Below, piece after piece: positions 39,501 through 63,549 of a DNA stretch of 64,000 nucleotides. The position numbers were made by a program, and so were the translations under genes. This stretch comes from Chaunax sp. Z400 (Eukaryota; Chordata; Actinopteri; Lophiiformes; Chaunacidae), in NCBI GenBank assembly GCA_037577475.1, contig CM075201.1, forward strand, positions 11,885,501 to 11,949,500. Reading direction: 5' to 3'. The notes under the pieces are model-generated. The model ran no database searches, was not told the origin of the DNA, and saw only the letters and a program-made list of their open reading frames with translations. Within the stretch, counting starts at the first letter, position 1. Each line of letters opens with the position of its first letter.

Positions 39501-42500
39501 GTTGGAGACACGGAGAGGAGCAACCTTGGCATCACAGTAGAGGATGATGGGGAGTTCTGGTGAGCGATTAAATTCCTCTAATCTAATCTAATCTAATTTT
39601 CCGGAGAGATTCTAATAACCTATTTTCTGTTCACATCCACAGGATGCATTTCACAGACTGGTGCACGTTCTTCACAGATGCAGACCTTTGCCGTCTCATC
39701 AATACTTCATCGATCAGTATTCATAAGACATGGCATGAGGTCGTACACTTTGGGAGCTGGACCAAAAATGCAGAGCCACTGTTAAACCGCTGCGGTGGTT
39801 GTGCGAACCACAAGCAGACATTCCTGCAGAACCCACAGGTAGTACGCTCTCTGGACGGACCCACTCCTCACATCACCTGTGTTCACAAACCTACATATAT
39901 ATATATATATATATTCAGACCCCTTCAACTTTGTTTTTGTTTTTTTACAGTACTTGTTTGATGTAACAAAGGAGGCCGACGAGGTCCTAATCTCCTTGCA
40001 ACAGAAAGAAAGGAAGATGCAGAGGAAGGATGGTGAAGGAGAAAATCTTAGCATTGGTTTTGGAGTCTTCAAGGTAACATATACAGTACCAGTCAATAGT
40101 TTGGACACAGTTACCCATCCACTTGAATGGGAAACTGTGTCCAAATTTTTGACTGGTAGTGTAGTCTAACACCTCCACATGATAAGCACAAAAACAAACG
40201 TTGCACAATGGTCATAATGAGTTTGACTAGACATGAGGTCATTCCAGAGGAAATGCCGTTTGTCTAGGACGTCTGGGGGGAACAAGCTCATTTCATCACA
40301 TCTTGGCTTTGTTCGATTTTTCAACACGTTTATTGCGCAAACAGTTTTTGATGACAGGCAGACATTACTTGATAGGTTTATCAGAACGAAAACAAAGCAT
40401 GCTGACAAGAGGCTAAATCATACATGAATAAAATAATAATGCAAATGTGGATAGCTAAGTTGATCGTTTCAAGGTGAGAAACAGGGCTAAACCAAACACT
40501 TTTATTTTCTTCAGAACTCCAAGTAAGGTACACAGAGTTCAGACGCCATTGTCCCAGTGCAGTGCTTATGCAGCTGTTATAGGAATCTCTGAATTATGGG
40601 CGACTTTGATTTTAGCTGGAGATTTTTTTTTAAAAGGCATGAATTTACATTCTCCTGCTGAATTACAATATGCTGTACATATGTGAAACCGCCCTGACAA
40701 AAAAAAGCCTAAAAATGCTTTTGTGCAGAGTTTTACAACCGTGATTATCGTCTAGAATTTCAACATTTATAAAGACAGCGCTGAGTACAACTCAGTTGAA
40801 GCATAAGAGGTCTTAAGTGAACTCCTCTCATGCGGCTCTAAAACTCGCCAAACTGAATTCCATTCTGATCACCGGGGTTAAATTGTTTCAGTCAATGCTA
40901 TGCTACAAAACTGACACCACATTTCCCTTAGTGGGATTTACTTGTCAGAGATCTGGCTAAGTTCAAACACACACACACACGCTATAAACTCTTATCATGC
41001 TGACAGAGGTGCTGCCAAAGGGCCAGGGTCTGGACAGCAATAAATGTTGGTACCACTGGGAGCATGTGATTAAAAAAAAGCAGCCATGTGCACACAGACC
41101 TGTTGAACTTCTTAGAGTGTGAACTTGGATTTTACTTTTAGTCATCTATGGTCATTATAAAAGTGATGCATCCTCCCCCTCCTTCATCTGACGGACTCCA
41201 GACACAGTCTGTTATTTTGAGTTCCCATCCCTTTGTATGCTCTTGTTTGTGAATTTCAACCAGCAGTTTCATAATATGTCCAGTTATGACCCTTTTTAAT
41301 AAGAATCACAACATTATAAAGCCTTACTGTAGTTTGTGGACTATTATTATGTTGTATTATGTTATGGCTGGGTGATCAAAAAAGGAGAATACGCATCCAA
41401 CAGGATGATGTTTCTTCTTGCTTAACTGACACAACACTGATCTCACCAGTGCAAGACTTACATCAGTCTGTACTTTGAATAACATAACATACATGTTTAT
41501 TTATGTTTATTTATAACACTTTAAATTCAAATTCAATCCTCGATTCTACCACCAGCAGGCAGAAAAAATATCTGTAGGCTGCAAACAGTCAAATAGTACT
41601 TGTCTGTTTAAACATCCGTATTGAATTTCATGTATGTGTTTTATATGCACATCACACTGCACATAGATTTGGTGAGTGTTTTTGTCATAGTCTGAAATGT
41701 AGCATCACACACAGCCCATTAAACATAAACTACCAACAATAAAGGGGGCAACCTACGCAGAGTAGCATCCCTATTTTGAGTTCTATCCTGGTATTGATCA
41801 TATTTGTGTTTTGATGATTCTCACATATCCAGGTGTGTCGATTTCTCTCAATCTCAGCCACTTTATTCTGTGCTGGCAAAGAATGCACACAAACCTGAAT
41901 CAGGTGTTTGCATGCCCCAGTATCCTGGATAAGTGACCAGTATAGGGCCTAATCCAAAATGCTTACATCCACAAACAAAAGCCCCTGAAGAATGTGTCAT
42001 CAGGATAGTAGAGAACATGTAAACACACTCAATGTGCCAATCACATGCCAGACTGTACACCTGATAAATAAAGTCTATGCATTTTTACACGAACAATAAA
42101 TGAAGCCCAAATGGTTTTCCTTTCCCAGGTGGAATTGAACAGGAAGTATCGGATGCATGACATCGTGACCCAACAGGCTTTGGAGACGTCCACCTACATC
42201 AACGCTCGCTCAGTGTTTATGAGATGCACGCTCCCACAGGGCCGCTATATCATCTTCCCCACCACCTTCAGGCCTCTGACACTGGGGGATTACATGATCC
42301 GTGTTTACACAGACGTGGATTCAGGCTGCAGGTACGATTAATGGAGGTGTGATCTCAAACCAGCGAGGGCGTGAAGCTGAGTGAGTGTAAATCAGCAGAA
42401 CGTCTGTGTTTCGTGTTGTCAGACAGAAGTGCAATGTTCACATATCTTCCAATTATCGGGTCTTAAGAGACGCTTGCAGGAAATGCGAAAACACAGATGT

Positions 42501-44406
42501 TCATTTGGGACACTGTTGGATGGATGGTATCCAAGGAAAGCACATAAATGAGTGTTTTGCAGACCATGAAATTCTGTTTATATTAAATCACTAAAGTAAC
42601 AAATCTCCTCCAGCTTTTCTTGGCTTTGTGTAGCCAGATTACTTATTCATGCTGGCAGACCTAAACTCTGAAACCAAAATTATGTTGGCTCTCATAGAGG
42701 TCATCCAAACTCACTAGTCCAACCAATGTTGTGTCTATGAAACATCATTTCTTCCCAACTCTACTAATTTAGCTATAGCAAGATGCCGCCTCACAGCAAA
42801 AAGGTTTTTGGTTTGAATGCAGACCTTTCTGTGTGGAGTTTGTATGTTCTGCCCATGTCCATGTCTTTAAAAAACATGTAATATAGGTGAATTGCTGACT
42901 ATAATTTGCCCAAATGTGTGAATGTGTGTGTAAATGATTCTCTTTTTTCATCACCGTTGTGATGAACTTGTCTATGGAGTGCCCCGCCTTTCACCCATTG
43001 TCAGCTGGGATAGGCTCCAGCCCCCCTGGGAAGGATAAGCAGATATAGAAAATGTATGGATGGATGGAAGATAGAATCTGTATATATCCTGGTCCTGAAA
43101 TTCCCCTCTACACTCACAGGGAGTTGAAAGATGATAAGCCACGAGTGAGATGCTGGAGTTCATTCCTTGGATACCCACAAGCTGTGACTCATGTCTACAT
43201 CCACGGAGCTGAGGGACTGCAGAACCAGGACAGTACAGGAGGTAAGAGGACTTAAGCCAGACTTAAAACCAAAATCTACTAATCACTGTGGTCAGCCTGT
43301 AGTTCACCAGAATTGTTTGCTGAGATGGACCTTTACTTTCCCCCCCCCCACAGGTGCAGACCCTTATGTGATCATCTACTGCGAGGGCCGGTCAGTAAAA
43401 TCCACCATCAAGAAGGACACCTTGAAACCGGAGTTTACAACCAGTGCCATCTTCTACAGGAAGAAACCCAGAAAGCCCATAACTGTGCAGGTAAGAAGGC
43501 ATCTCTCTGGTCCTGGTGACTGCAATTCATCTCAGAGACTGCAGTCACTGTGGAAATCCTGTGTCTCCAAATTGTCACCTTCACTAGCTCAGAAGAACGA
43601 CTTTATATGAAGCTAAAAGACAATGTAATATTAAATAACAATCCAATATGTTTTGAAATGGTCTTGGAAGCAAAAGCAAGAGAATTCATGGCATAAAAAT
43701 AAAAAAAAATCTTAATGTTTAAAGATATGATACTTATATTGTTTATTGTTATTTTTACACTGCAAAGTAATTGATCCACTCCTGCTCCTAACCCAAGTAG
43801 ACAGAACAAAACAAAGAAACTCCACTCAGAGAGGCCCCAGGTCAGGATACGAATCCAGAACCTTCTTGCTATGAAGTGACAGCTAACAGCCCACGTGCCA
43901 CCCTTTTTTTAATTTCTTTTTTTACATAAAAAAATAAGCAAACACTGTGTTAATAGCATCCACTAATAATAATAATGAAGTGAACAAACTGAATCCATGA
44001 ACTAGAAAAGCTCACATATAAGTAGTGATCAACTAATGGCAGCTTGTAAATGGCTGTAATTAAGAACCCATGACATCATCTTTGCCTGATGACATTATGG
44101 CTCAGTGAAATCAAATCAGACTCACCAGTCCTCTGTCAGCACCCTGCAGATGTACTGTGGTCATTTAGTTATTTCTGACAGTAGAATTCTGACTTATATT
44201 TCATACCGACTGGTCTCTCTCAGGTGTGGAACAGCAACGCAGTGAAGGACGAGTTTATGGGCCAGGTGGTGTTGTCTGGGTCAGTGAATGACACCTCTGA
44301 CCCTCAGAGGCTCCAGCTGAGGAAGCGGGGCCGGGACATGGCTGATGAGATGCCCGGTAACATCACTCTTAGGATTGTCACTTCTACTCAGCTGACCGGA
44401 ATATGA
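36527..44406 (+). CDS. capn6: Calpain-6 (C2-domain calpain, TRA-3 class) with intact catalytic triad
   Basis: Coding exons: 36527-36691, 36850-36981, 37747-37955, 38428-38620, 38713-38903, 39482-39559, 39643-39838, 39951-40073, 42129-42331, 43120-43241, 43354-43490 and 44224-44406. They total 1932 nt (643 aa), with all splice sites GT-AG and phases consistent; human CAPN6 is 641 aa and CAPN5 640. Domains: papain-like core at about residues 26-343, a C2-like beta-sandwich (calpain domain III), and a C-terminal C2 domain from about residue 515, with no EF-hands. Catalytic residues are present: Cys81 in GNCWF, His251 in KGHAY, Asn283 in RNPWG. Human CAPN6 lacks the Cys and is considered non-proteolytic; CAPN5 is active. 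The capn6 name rests on position between dcx and pak3 and on CAPN6-like stretches (CDDPHL, NHKEQEW-like). A capn5-like paralogue is the alternative. An acceptor-like AG 24 nt before the ATG suggests an upstream non-coding exon. Confidence 0.93.
36982..37746 (+). other. capn6: capn6 intron 2
   Basis: AT-rich intron, donor GTGAGT and acceptor TTTCCAG. Nothing further was recognised. Confidence 0.7.
37956..38427 (+). other. capn6: capn6 intron 3, very AT-rich, with a hairpin
   Basis: The donor is GTCAGT and the acceptor TGTCCAG. It contains a perfect inverted repeat at 38273-38303 with 13-bp arms (AAGTATAAGTATA / TATACTTATACTT) around a 5-nt loop. No gene. Confidence 0.7.
38904..39481 (+). other. 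capn6: capn6 intron 5
   Basis: The donor is GTGAGA and the acceptor TTGTCAG. It splits a Ser codon. No repeat or gene was recognised. Confidence 0.7.
39894..39914. repeat. TA microsatellite in capn6 intron 7
   Basis: About ten TA units, located between exon 7 (end 39838) and exon 8 (start 39951) of capn6. It lies just upstream of the poly-T tract of the exon 8 acceptor. Confidence 0.95.
40074..42128 (+). other. capn6: capn6 intron 8
   Basis: A 2.05-kb intron with donor GTAACA and acceptor TTCCCAG. It contains the 82-bp MITE at its 5' end and a short CA repeat at about 40966-40981. No other gene was recognised. Confidence 0.7.
40082..40163. mobile_element. 82-bp Tc1/mariner-type MITE (near-palindrome)
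   Basis: The left arm 40082-40112 begins TACAGTACCAGTCAATAGTT. The right arm 40133-40163 is its inverse with 3 mismatches in 31. A 20-nt loop separates them and TA dinucleotides flank both ends, as expected for a Tc1/mariner target site. The CAGTACCAGTCAA end is typical of fish Tc1-like terminal repeats. It begins 8 nt after the exon 8 donor of capn6 (GT at 40074). Confidence 0.85.
42766..43070 (+). mobile_element. Degenerate SINE in capn6 intron 9
   Basis: The tRNA-like head (GCCTCACAGCAAAAAGGTTT, then a B-box-like GGTTTGAATGC) is followed by TTTCTGTGTGGAGTTTG. The 3' part is CACCCATTGTCAGCTGGGAT, then GGCTCCAGCCCCCC, ending in an ATGG repeat. This is the order of parts in a very common percomorph SINE with a LINE-derived tail. 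It ends about 50 bp before the capn6 exon 10 acceptor (43118-43119). Confidence 0.8.
43801..44107 (+). repeat. Composite repeat, copy A (capn6 intron 11)
   Basis: It starts with the inverted head of the SINE (GGCCCCAGGTCAGGATACG, then AACCTTCTTGCTATGAAGTG). It continues for about 200 bp that are not part of the usual SINE, including GAAGTGAACAAAC, CTAGAAAAGCTCACATA and GGCTGTAATTAAGAACCC. The same series of blocks, in the same order and orientation, is found at 50796-51105. Confidence 0.75.
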
Positions 44407-44960
44407 CCTCTTCTGTGACCTGAGGAGCGGGCTGAAACTTCTTCTGAACTATGTGGTGAAATTGTTGTGGAACTTCCTTGATGCGTGGTTCGACCTGGTG
44501 TCTGCCACTGGGTGTCCATGCTTGTGTGTGAGCAAACATTTACACCATTAATAGCACATTGGTGAATTTTTAACAGGTTGTGATGTGAGGTGAGCAGACA
44601 AATTGAATGTCAATTCCTGTTGGTTTTATCAAACATGTTTAATCTTCTGAGTGATCTTTCTTACTTCTTAAAACATTTTTGTGTAAATTATGAAGCATTT
44701 TTTATATTGACGTTTTGCAATTTGCTTGCAAAGATATCAGATTTTACTCTATTGACACGGTGAGTGCAGTGGGAGTAATTTGTCATTCAAGTCTTACTTA
44801 CTATCTTACTATAGTCACCATTATGCAAAAAACTCACCACATGTATGACACATAATTCATGTATCGTCCTTCCCTTTAATGTATTTCCGTTCTTTTCTTA
44901 CATGAGTTCATTTCACCTGGTTTTCATCTCATGATAATAAAGAAAATGCAAAACCCTGAA
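44407..44960 (+). other. capn6: capn6 3' UTR
   Basis: Non-coding sequence between the TGA at 44404-44406 and just past the AATAAA at 44936-44941. No repeat was recognised. Confidence 0.65.
44936..44941 (+). terminator. capn6: capn6 poly(A) signal
   Basis: A canonical AATAAA 530 nt after the stop codon, the first on this strand downstream of capn6. A second short AAATAAA-type motif lies further on (about 45325), so alternative ends are possible. Confidence 0.6.
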
Positions 44961-45563
44961 TGGCATAAAGAATGAAAAGAATTTCACCAAGCATGAAACA
45001 CTCAAGATCCCTCACCACAGGTGCATTTCACTGAAGAAAGGCAGTTTGAAAGGAACCATGTGAGGAAGGGGATATAGTTTAAGTTGTCCCTATTAATTGC
45101 AATTCTCATTAATTGCATATCTGAGAAAAAGTTAAATTTTCAAAACAAAAAATGAAGATAAAATGCTCAAAATATCAGAGCACACCTCTCCAGTACGTAG
45201 GAAATGTGTACATACATTTTCATGAAAAAACAATGAACCGTTTTTCAGCTATTCCCCAGAAACCCTCATCTGAGACAAAACCCACACCCAGAATAAACCC
45301 AAGTTCAACTTGTAACCAAATGAATAAATAAAAACAACAGAAGTCCCTAAAATAACTCAAGGTACCACTTCAGTACTTGGTTGTTAAGTGTAGAATATTT
45401 TTATAAAAATAACATTGAACAGTTTTTGAGTTATGCTCCAGAAATAAAATTTGACAGAATGACGTAACCTACTCATAAATCTCCCTCTTCACATCTTTTA
45501 TGGTGGGGGGGATAAAAATATGATAGCCTACAAGCATTGAACAAGTCTGTTTTTTTTCCTCTT
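44961..45563. other. Spacer between the convergent capn6 and pak3 genes
   Basis: About 600 bp of AT-rich sequence with no gene recognised. It lies between the capn6 (+) and pak3 (-) poly(A) signals. Confidence 0.5.
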
Positions 45564-45569
45564 TTTATT
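45564..45569 (-). terminator. pak3: Candidate pak3 poly(A) signal
   Basis: TTTATT on the + strand, AATAAA on the pak3 strand. It lies about 3 kb beyond the pak3 stop, and no closer canonical signal was noticed. Assignment is by position. Confidence 0.4.
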
Positions 45570-45810
45570 TCAGTCCAGTTCCCAAACTGCAATATTTTGT
45601 TTTGTTTCTTTTTTTTTTTTTTTTTACACTCAAGACACAGCCATGCACAATTCAAAGTTCAAAAACTCTATTGCTTCAACCACAATTAAAAATAGTTTAT
45701 CCAAAACCTTATTTCCCCGTCACTAATTTGTCCTTTTTCAAAGATGGGGAAAGGCCTGCTGAGGTATGCCAGATGGATCAGCAGTTTTACAAAGCTAGAC
45801 AATAATAAGA

Positions 45811-45845
45811 GTAATAATAATAATAATAATAATAATGATAATAAT
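45811..45845. repeat. AAT trinucleotide microsatellite
   Basis: About eleven TAA/AAT units with one G interruption, in the probable pak3 3' UTR. Confidence 0.95.
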
Positions 45846-47884
45846 TTAAAAAGTAACATTTTTTGTCTTTGTTCCATTCTCTTGATACACATTAATAGAG
45901 GAATCTTCACACCACATGTACAGGTTTACACATTCAGAAGATAGGAATGTACAGGAGCAACCACAGAAAGGGGGCACGTCAGCCGTGTCTCTCGTCCCGA
46001 TATTCACGTTTGTGCTCATAGTTCAGACCTGTACATGGGGCAGAGGCCAAACGTCCCAGGGCCAGCGGAGCTTCCTGACAGACCGCACACACACATACAT
46101 GTACTAACACTCAGCAGTGGTTCTCAGGACAGACTGTGTGGGCCCGCACACAGAGTGCTTCATTCATCGGCTCCCGGTCCAGATGAAGGAGCGGCCGATA
46201 AGGCCCAAACAGGAGAGCAGGATCCAGGAGTGCAGAGACGGCGTGTGTGTGTCTTTGTTTTTTCACTTTTTTGATTTTCCAGGGTGCAAAACAATTATTA
46301 CATACCATAGAGCAACCTGAATACTGTCATTTTAAGTTACATAATTCTGAAAAAGGAGGGTTTTCCCATCTATTTACATACATACATACATATCCTAACA
46401 ATCTTAACCTATTTGAAGATGAGATACAGTGTCGTTTGTTTTACATGCATGATTTCGGTTGCATCCTCCTGTCTAACATCACTCCTTCATCTTCTGTACA
46501 TTTGCTGGACGATGGAGGTGCAATATGACTGAGCAGCTACCCTGCACCTCAAAGTCAAGGTGGAGAACATGAGCGAGGCATCTTCCAGTGCAGACTGAGG
46601 TAGCCCCCCTGACACACACTCACACACGGAGGGATGCTGCATGGGAAATGCCTGATGAAGCTACCAAACACTGACACAAAGTAGATAACTACAAGTTTAA
46701 ACACTAACCGGGGAGGAAAGGAATGTTAGCAAACAACATGAACCTCTGTTTTCATTGCTCATCAGGACGAGGTACAATCATAGAATGGCACTCAGTACTT
46801 TGCTCAGTGGATAACATTCCCCCCCTCTCAACTGTCACACATTCAAAAACACCATAACCAAAAATAAATCACATTAAAAGGCAGAAAGGACACTGAAGCG
46901 AGAGTGAGCAGCCTCTTAAATACCAAAGGAGAAGACAGAGAGGGGGCAAGTGGGCGGGGAGGACATTAGATGTGTACGTTAGTGTATATTCAGTGCTCAC
47001 CAATCAATGCTCTGGAAAAAAAAGAGGAAAAATTGTTCTTTTTCTTAACTGAGATTGATATTTTATCTGCATTTTACATTTCTGTGGGTCATTCTCTGGG
47101 GAAAATTGCTTTAAGTAATGACAAATAACTGATTAAATAATCGATAAATTACATCCCTTCATGTTTTGACATGTTTTTCTTCTGACTGGTCATTTGGGAC
47201 TGAGCACCTATACAGTACTTATATCTATGTATTTTAAGTACTGTATTTTAAATTTCTTTTATCAAAAGGCATCTTTCCTGCTTCAGGTTTGAGGTTACAG
47301 GGATGCTTGGTGCACTGTGGGAAACTGTGACACCAGACCTCCAACTCACTGTAGGTAAATGATCAAATGACCCTCTGTTTGCCACTGTGGTAGAAAAAAA
47401 AATGCTCATTTGAAACGTGGAAGTGTCAATTTCAATTGACAATTGTCAAAAAGGACAACCCAACAACAAACATAGACTTATGGAGATAGATCATATTTTT
47501 GTTGAATCTTTCATAAATTATTTGTCTTTTTTTTTCCTTCATACTTATTGTCAATCACATCTTTTTATCACACCAGACAATTAACCAAAAATAAATGTTG
47601 GAACGTACCCAATTATAATTATATAGGCTACACTACAACTCTGGTTAAATTCAATGTTTTAAAATGTTTTCAATCATGTAGCCTGTGTTAGAGAGAAAAG
47701 CAACAAATGAACGGCAGCTAACCTGAACTCCAGTGACTCTAGGACAGAGACAGCCTGAGAGAAGCTGAAATATGAGACCCACATGTCTTCACCGAGATAA
47801 AGCAGATTAATAAAAAAAATGCTTAAAGCTGGCATAGGTTATGTCAAACTATTTCTGACTGTTTCCCCTGTAGCTGAATCCCTA

Positions 47885-47911
47885 CACACACTCACACACA
47901 CACACACACAC
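47885..47911. repeat. CA microsatellite
   Basis: CACACACTCACACACA and onward, in the probable pak3 3' UTR. Confidence 0.95.
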
Positions 47912-48241
47912 ATACATAAATATGCCACCTTGAGATGTGGTAATCTGCACAGTAGCAGTGTTTCTCCACAGAGCCATAGTCATGCAGGCAAAGGTTGGGT
48001 CCCAGAGTGACTCTGTCACATCAGCTGGTCAATGCAGATGTAAGTGTGGCCTGCTGGTTCTCCATGGAGGGACTAGAGACGAGAAAACCAAGCATAAAGC
48101 TGGGCGGGGAAGGAATCCCAGGCTCTTTAGTTTTGTCACTTTCTCCCCCAGAAGTCTCTTCTTGAAAATGAGCACGTTTTTCTTTTCATTATTTTCTGCT
48201 GCCAAACAAGACATATGACACAAAGAGATGTGCACAGTTTG

Positions 48242-48266
48242 TACACACACACACACACACACACAC
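48242..48266. repeat. CA microsatellite
   Basis: About twelve CA units, in the probable pak3 3' UTR close to the stop codon. Confidence 0.95.
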
Positions 48267-48547
48267 CCTCACACATACTTGTGATGGACTGCTTTAAATG
48301 TACGGAGTGCTGGAGAAGTAAACGAGGAGGCAAGGTCTGTTCAGCAGCATGGCCTGAGAGGCTGCAAGGCCAGATGAGGCCTGGGGGTCTTTTGTCCTTG
48401 TGCTGTCACTGGAAGTCACAAACCCCCCCCTCCTTGTGCTGTCGCCGTCACGTCACCCACCGCCTATACACCCAAGCCCCTGCCCCCATGAACGCACACA
48501 TCACAGGCAGGGCTCCAGCCTCAGGTGGGGACATCTAGGGCACACCC

Positions 48548-60900
<12,353 letters not shown>

Positions 60901-60922
60901 CTTTAGTAGCACTCACAATGTC
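60901..60922 (-). other. pak3: pak3 5' UTR part of the first coding exon
   Basis: 22 nt between an acceptor-like CTTTCACAG (AG at 60923-60924 on the + numbering) and the ATG at 60900-60898. It implies at least one upstream non-coding exon beyond this point. Confidence 0.6.
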
Positions 60923-62167
60923 CTGTGAAAGACAGAGAAGGAGAGACACTGTGTGTAAATATCAGAGGCATGTGAGGAGGGTTACAAAACCTCTGGATCA
61001 CCATATAATAATCTTTAATTTTCACTAAGATTTATGCATTTAAGTGTGCAAAACACAATAATATCAAGGGACTAAACTGAGAAATGTGGGTTGTTTTGAC
61101 TGATTTTCAAATATAATAGTGGCTGATGTTATGGGATGCTGTTTGGCAAGGAAGCATACATTATGCAGTTACCTTTCTTTAGTGAAATGCAGATTCTATT
61201 ACTGTGAAATAATCTGTAAAAAATGTGTGAAACTGCCCACCAATCTTTGCCACACCCCGATATAATGCTGTCAGATCGCTTCCAAAAACCCAAAGACATT
61301 AAATACACACAGATTGGACTGAATTTCATCGATGAATTCATGATTTGAACTTTAATTCTACAGCACTCACAATGATTTGTGCTTGTAATTCAATGAACGT
61401 CTGCTATTTGGTAAAGCTCTGACCTTATTCACAATGCTCTAATGATGTACAGGAGACGCAGTGGGTGAGGTGTATTTATTTACTCTGTGGGTGGTTTCTG
61501 TGACGAAATATCAACGCTTGATTGCACCCAGACAGGTCTAACGCTTACCGAAGACCCTTAGTCATAATTTTAAAGTGTTGTATTTTCAGAGCTTTGGCTT
61601 ATTTTAGCATTGCAGCATAAGGAATCTTGTTGCAGCAATACCGGCTGCGGGACGAAAAAAATGAGAAGAGTATATTTCCGATTCTCTGTGAATAGATCTG
61701 ACGCTGTGCACAGTGGATTTCGAGTTCATTTAGATTTAAAGGAAGACACAACTCTTGAAACTGTGGACAAAATCACTTCGTGAGTCACGTTTTCCCTGTT
61801 TGAATGACGGTTATTTGGAGCTGAGGTGAAGTCTGGTGTCCAGCGTGTCTGTTGGTCTGCGAAAAATGCTAACCAGAAGTTGATTCTGAGAGAAACTGGC
61901 AAGAGTAAACATTTCCATCACTCATCCCCTCATCTTCCATCTACCCTCTTCCCTCTCTACCATCTTAAACTCCTTCACTGCCTCACCCTGAGGCCAAGGC
62001 CATCATGTGATGTGCAGCACAATCGTCCCAGAAAGCGGGTCGTCCAGGCTGCCCCCTTAGTGGAGACCTACATTAGGAAACAAAGGCTGCTCCTCGGTTC
62101 TTAGACGCGTGCTAATTGCCTCTGACGAATGACACATGTGCCTTAACAGTATCCTAGTACAATTACA

Positions 62168-62201
62168 TGAAGGCCAATATATATATATATATTGGCCTTC
62201 A
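62168..62201. repeat. Perfect 34-bp palindrome with TA core
   Basis: TGAAGGCCAAT on the left is mirrored as ATTGGCCTTCA on the right, with an alternating AT core between. All 17 base pairs match. It can extrude as a cruciform; no function is known. Confidence 0.95.
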
Positions 62202-63210
62202 CAAGACCTCTGTGTTTCCCTTCTGCTGCCTAAAATCTTGAAAAAGCTCATTCTTGTTTTACCTATTAGTCAGTGACGCGTCATTTCTTCATAAAGCAGT
62301 TTGGACGGGACAACCAGAACCAGTAAAATCTCACCAATAGTCTTGACTGTCTTTACGACTCTCTAGCATGTCTGATCCTAACACAAAAACAAGACAATTA
62401 TTAACTGATTGGTATTTTCATTACAGTCCTCTGTCTTTGTAGTTTAAGGTTGTATGTTTGTATGCTGTATATCACCTACTGGATAAATACAGTTAATACC
62501 CACTCAACTATATCAGGTAAGCATGTTTCAATCTTATCTCCACAAGACAGAAATAATTCTCATTTCTAATCTCAATTTTTCTTCCCGTGGGCCACATTCT
62601 AATGTTTTACACGTGTAAACTTGACCATGAAATATTTAATATTTACCAAAACTAATCATGTGAAAAGTCTTGAAGATCAAACTCTGACCTAAAATAAGTG
62701 CCTAACATAACATGATCTGAATATTTCCCTCTAAACTGGACAGTGCCTTTTGTTGCCCTCTTGCTTGTGATGTGATGAGAATAAGAAGTCTCACACTGGG
62801 AAGACAATGTCACACAGAAACGTTACTGTAATCCTTTCAAACTGCTTCATCACTGCAGGAAATGTTTTGCCAGATAGCAGCCCATGCTTTTGCTGGCCTT
62901 CAATATCAGAGCTCGCTAATACCGACTATTTGCAACAAATGGTGGGAAATAGTGTAGAAAAAAAAACATTTGCAGCTCTTTTTCAGGCTAAGATTACATC
63001 TATTATATCCATGAGAAACTAAGAGTTTCCCAAAACAGGTTACTCCTGACGGGTTGGTTGACTGTACAAATGAAAGTTACATGTCGATGCCGCATAGCTG
63101 CAGGGTACCCACTACTCATAAACAACAGGAAACGCTGTATGATCTTAATGTGCTCGTACATTTTAATATCATGTTCCTGTTTTTTTTTGCCAGGATCTTA
63201 TGAGATTCAC

Positions 63211-63256
63211 ATGGTGGTGGTGGGGGTGGGGGGGGTGGGGGTGGGGGGTGGGGTGG
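63211..63256 (+). repeat. G-rich tract, possible G-quadruplex
   Basis: Successive G-runs of 4-8 bases separated by single T (GGTGGTGGTGGGGGTGGG and onward). The run spacing satisfies the usual G4 pattern of four or more GGG runs with short loops. Confidence 0.85.
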
Positions 63257-63549
63257 AGAGACTCTGCCGGCAGTTTCTACAATGTTGGGTGAGTCATGAT
63301 AACAACAGCAAACAGGTTTTCCTAAGGTTGGAGGTTAGGCGTGTCACTAACAACAAAACCAGGACAAACGCTGATGTTTACAAGAGAATGTCACAACATG
63401 CTGAAGAAACTGGGAGTCGCCGGCAACGTGGCCGTCACACAGAAAGACGTGGTAGTAGCTTCATGAGCCTGAATCCAGTCGTATTGGCTGAATAGTTTAC
63501 CTCCAGGACTACATGAGGAAGCTCTTGTTATACCATTGAACATGCTGCC

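Larger units (their letters stand above)
45564..48547 (-). other. pak3: Probable pak3 3' UTR
   Basis: No coding potential is seen. Simple repeats are common: a run of about 17 T at 45609-45625, an AAT repeat at 45811-45845, and CA repeats at 47885-47911 and 48242-48266. Mammalian PAK3 also has a multi-kilobase 3' UTR, so this length is plausible, but the end is inferred. Confidence 0.4.

Noticed and set aside
36527..44406. Calling the calpain capn5
   Set aside because: The intact catalytic triad is CAPN5-like, but location between dcx and pak3 is the CAPN6 position; capn6 was preferred and the alternative stated.
45609..45625. Poly-T run as a reverse-inserted retrogene tail
   Set aside because: No coding or retrogene-like sequence lies next to it and no target duplication was seen.
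45686..45910. Poly-Leu minus-strand frame
   Set aside because: Produced by the AAT microsatellite; not a gene.
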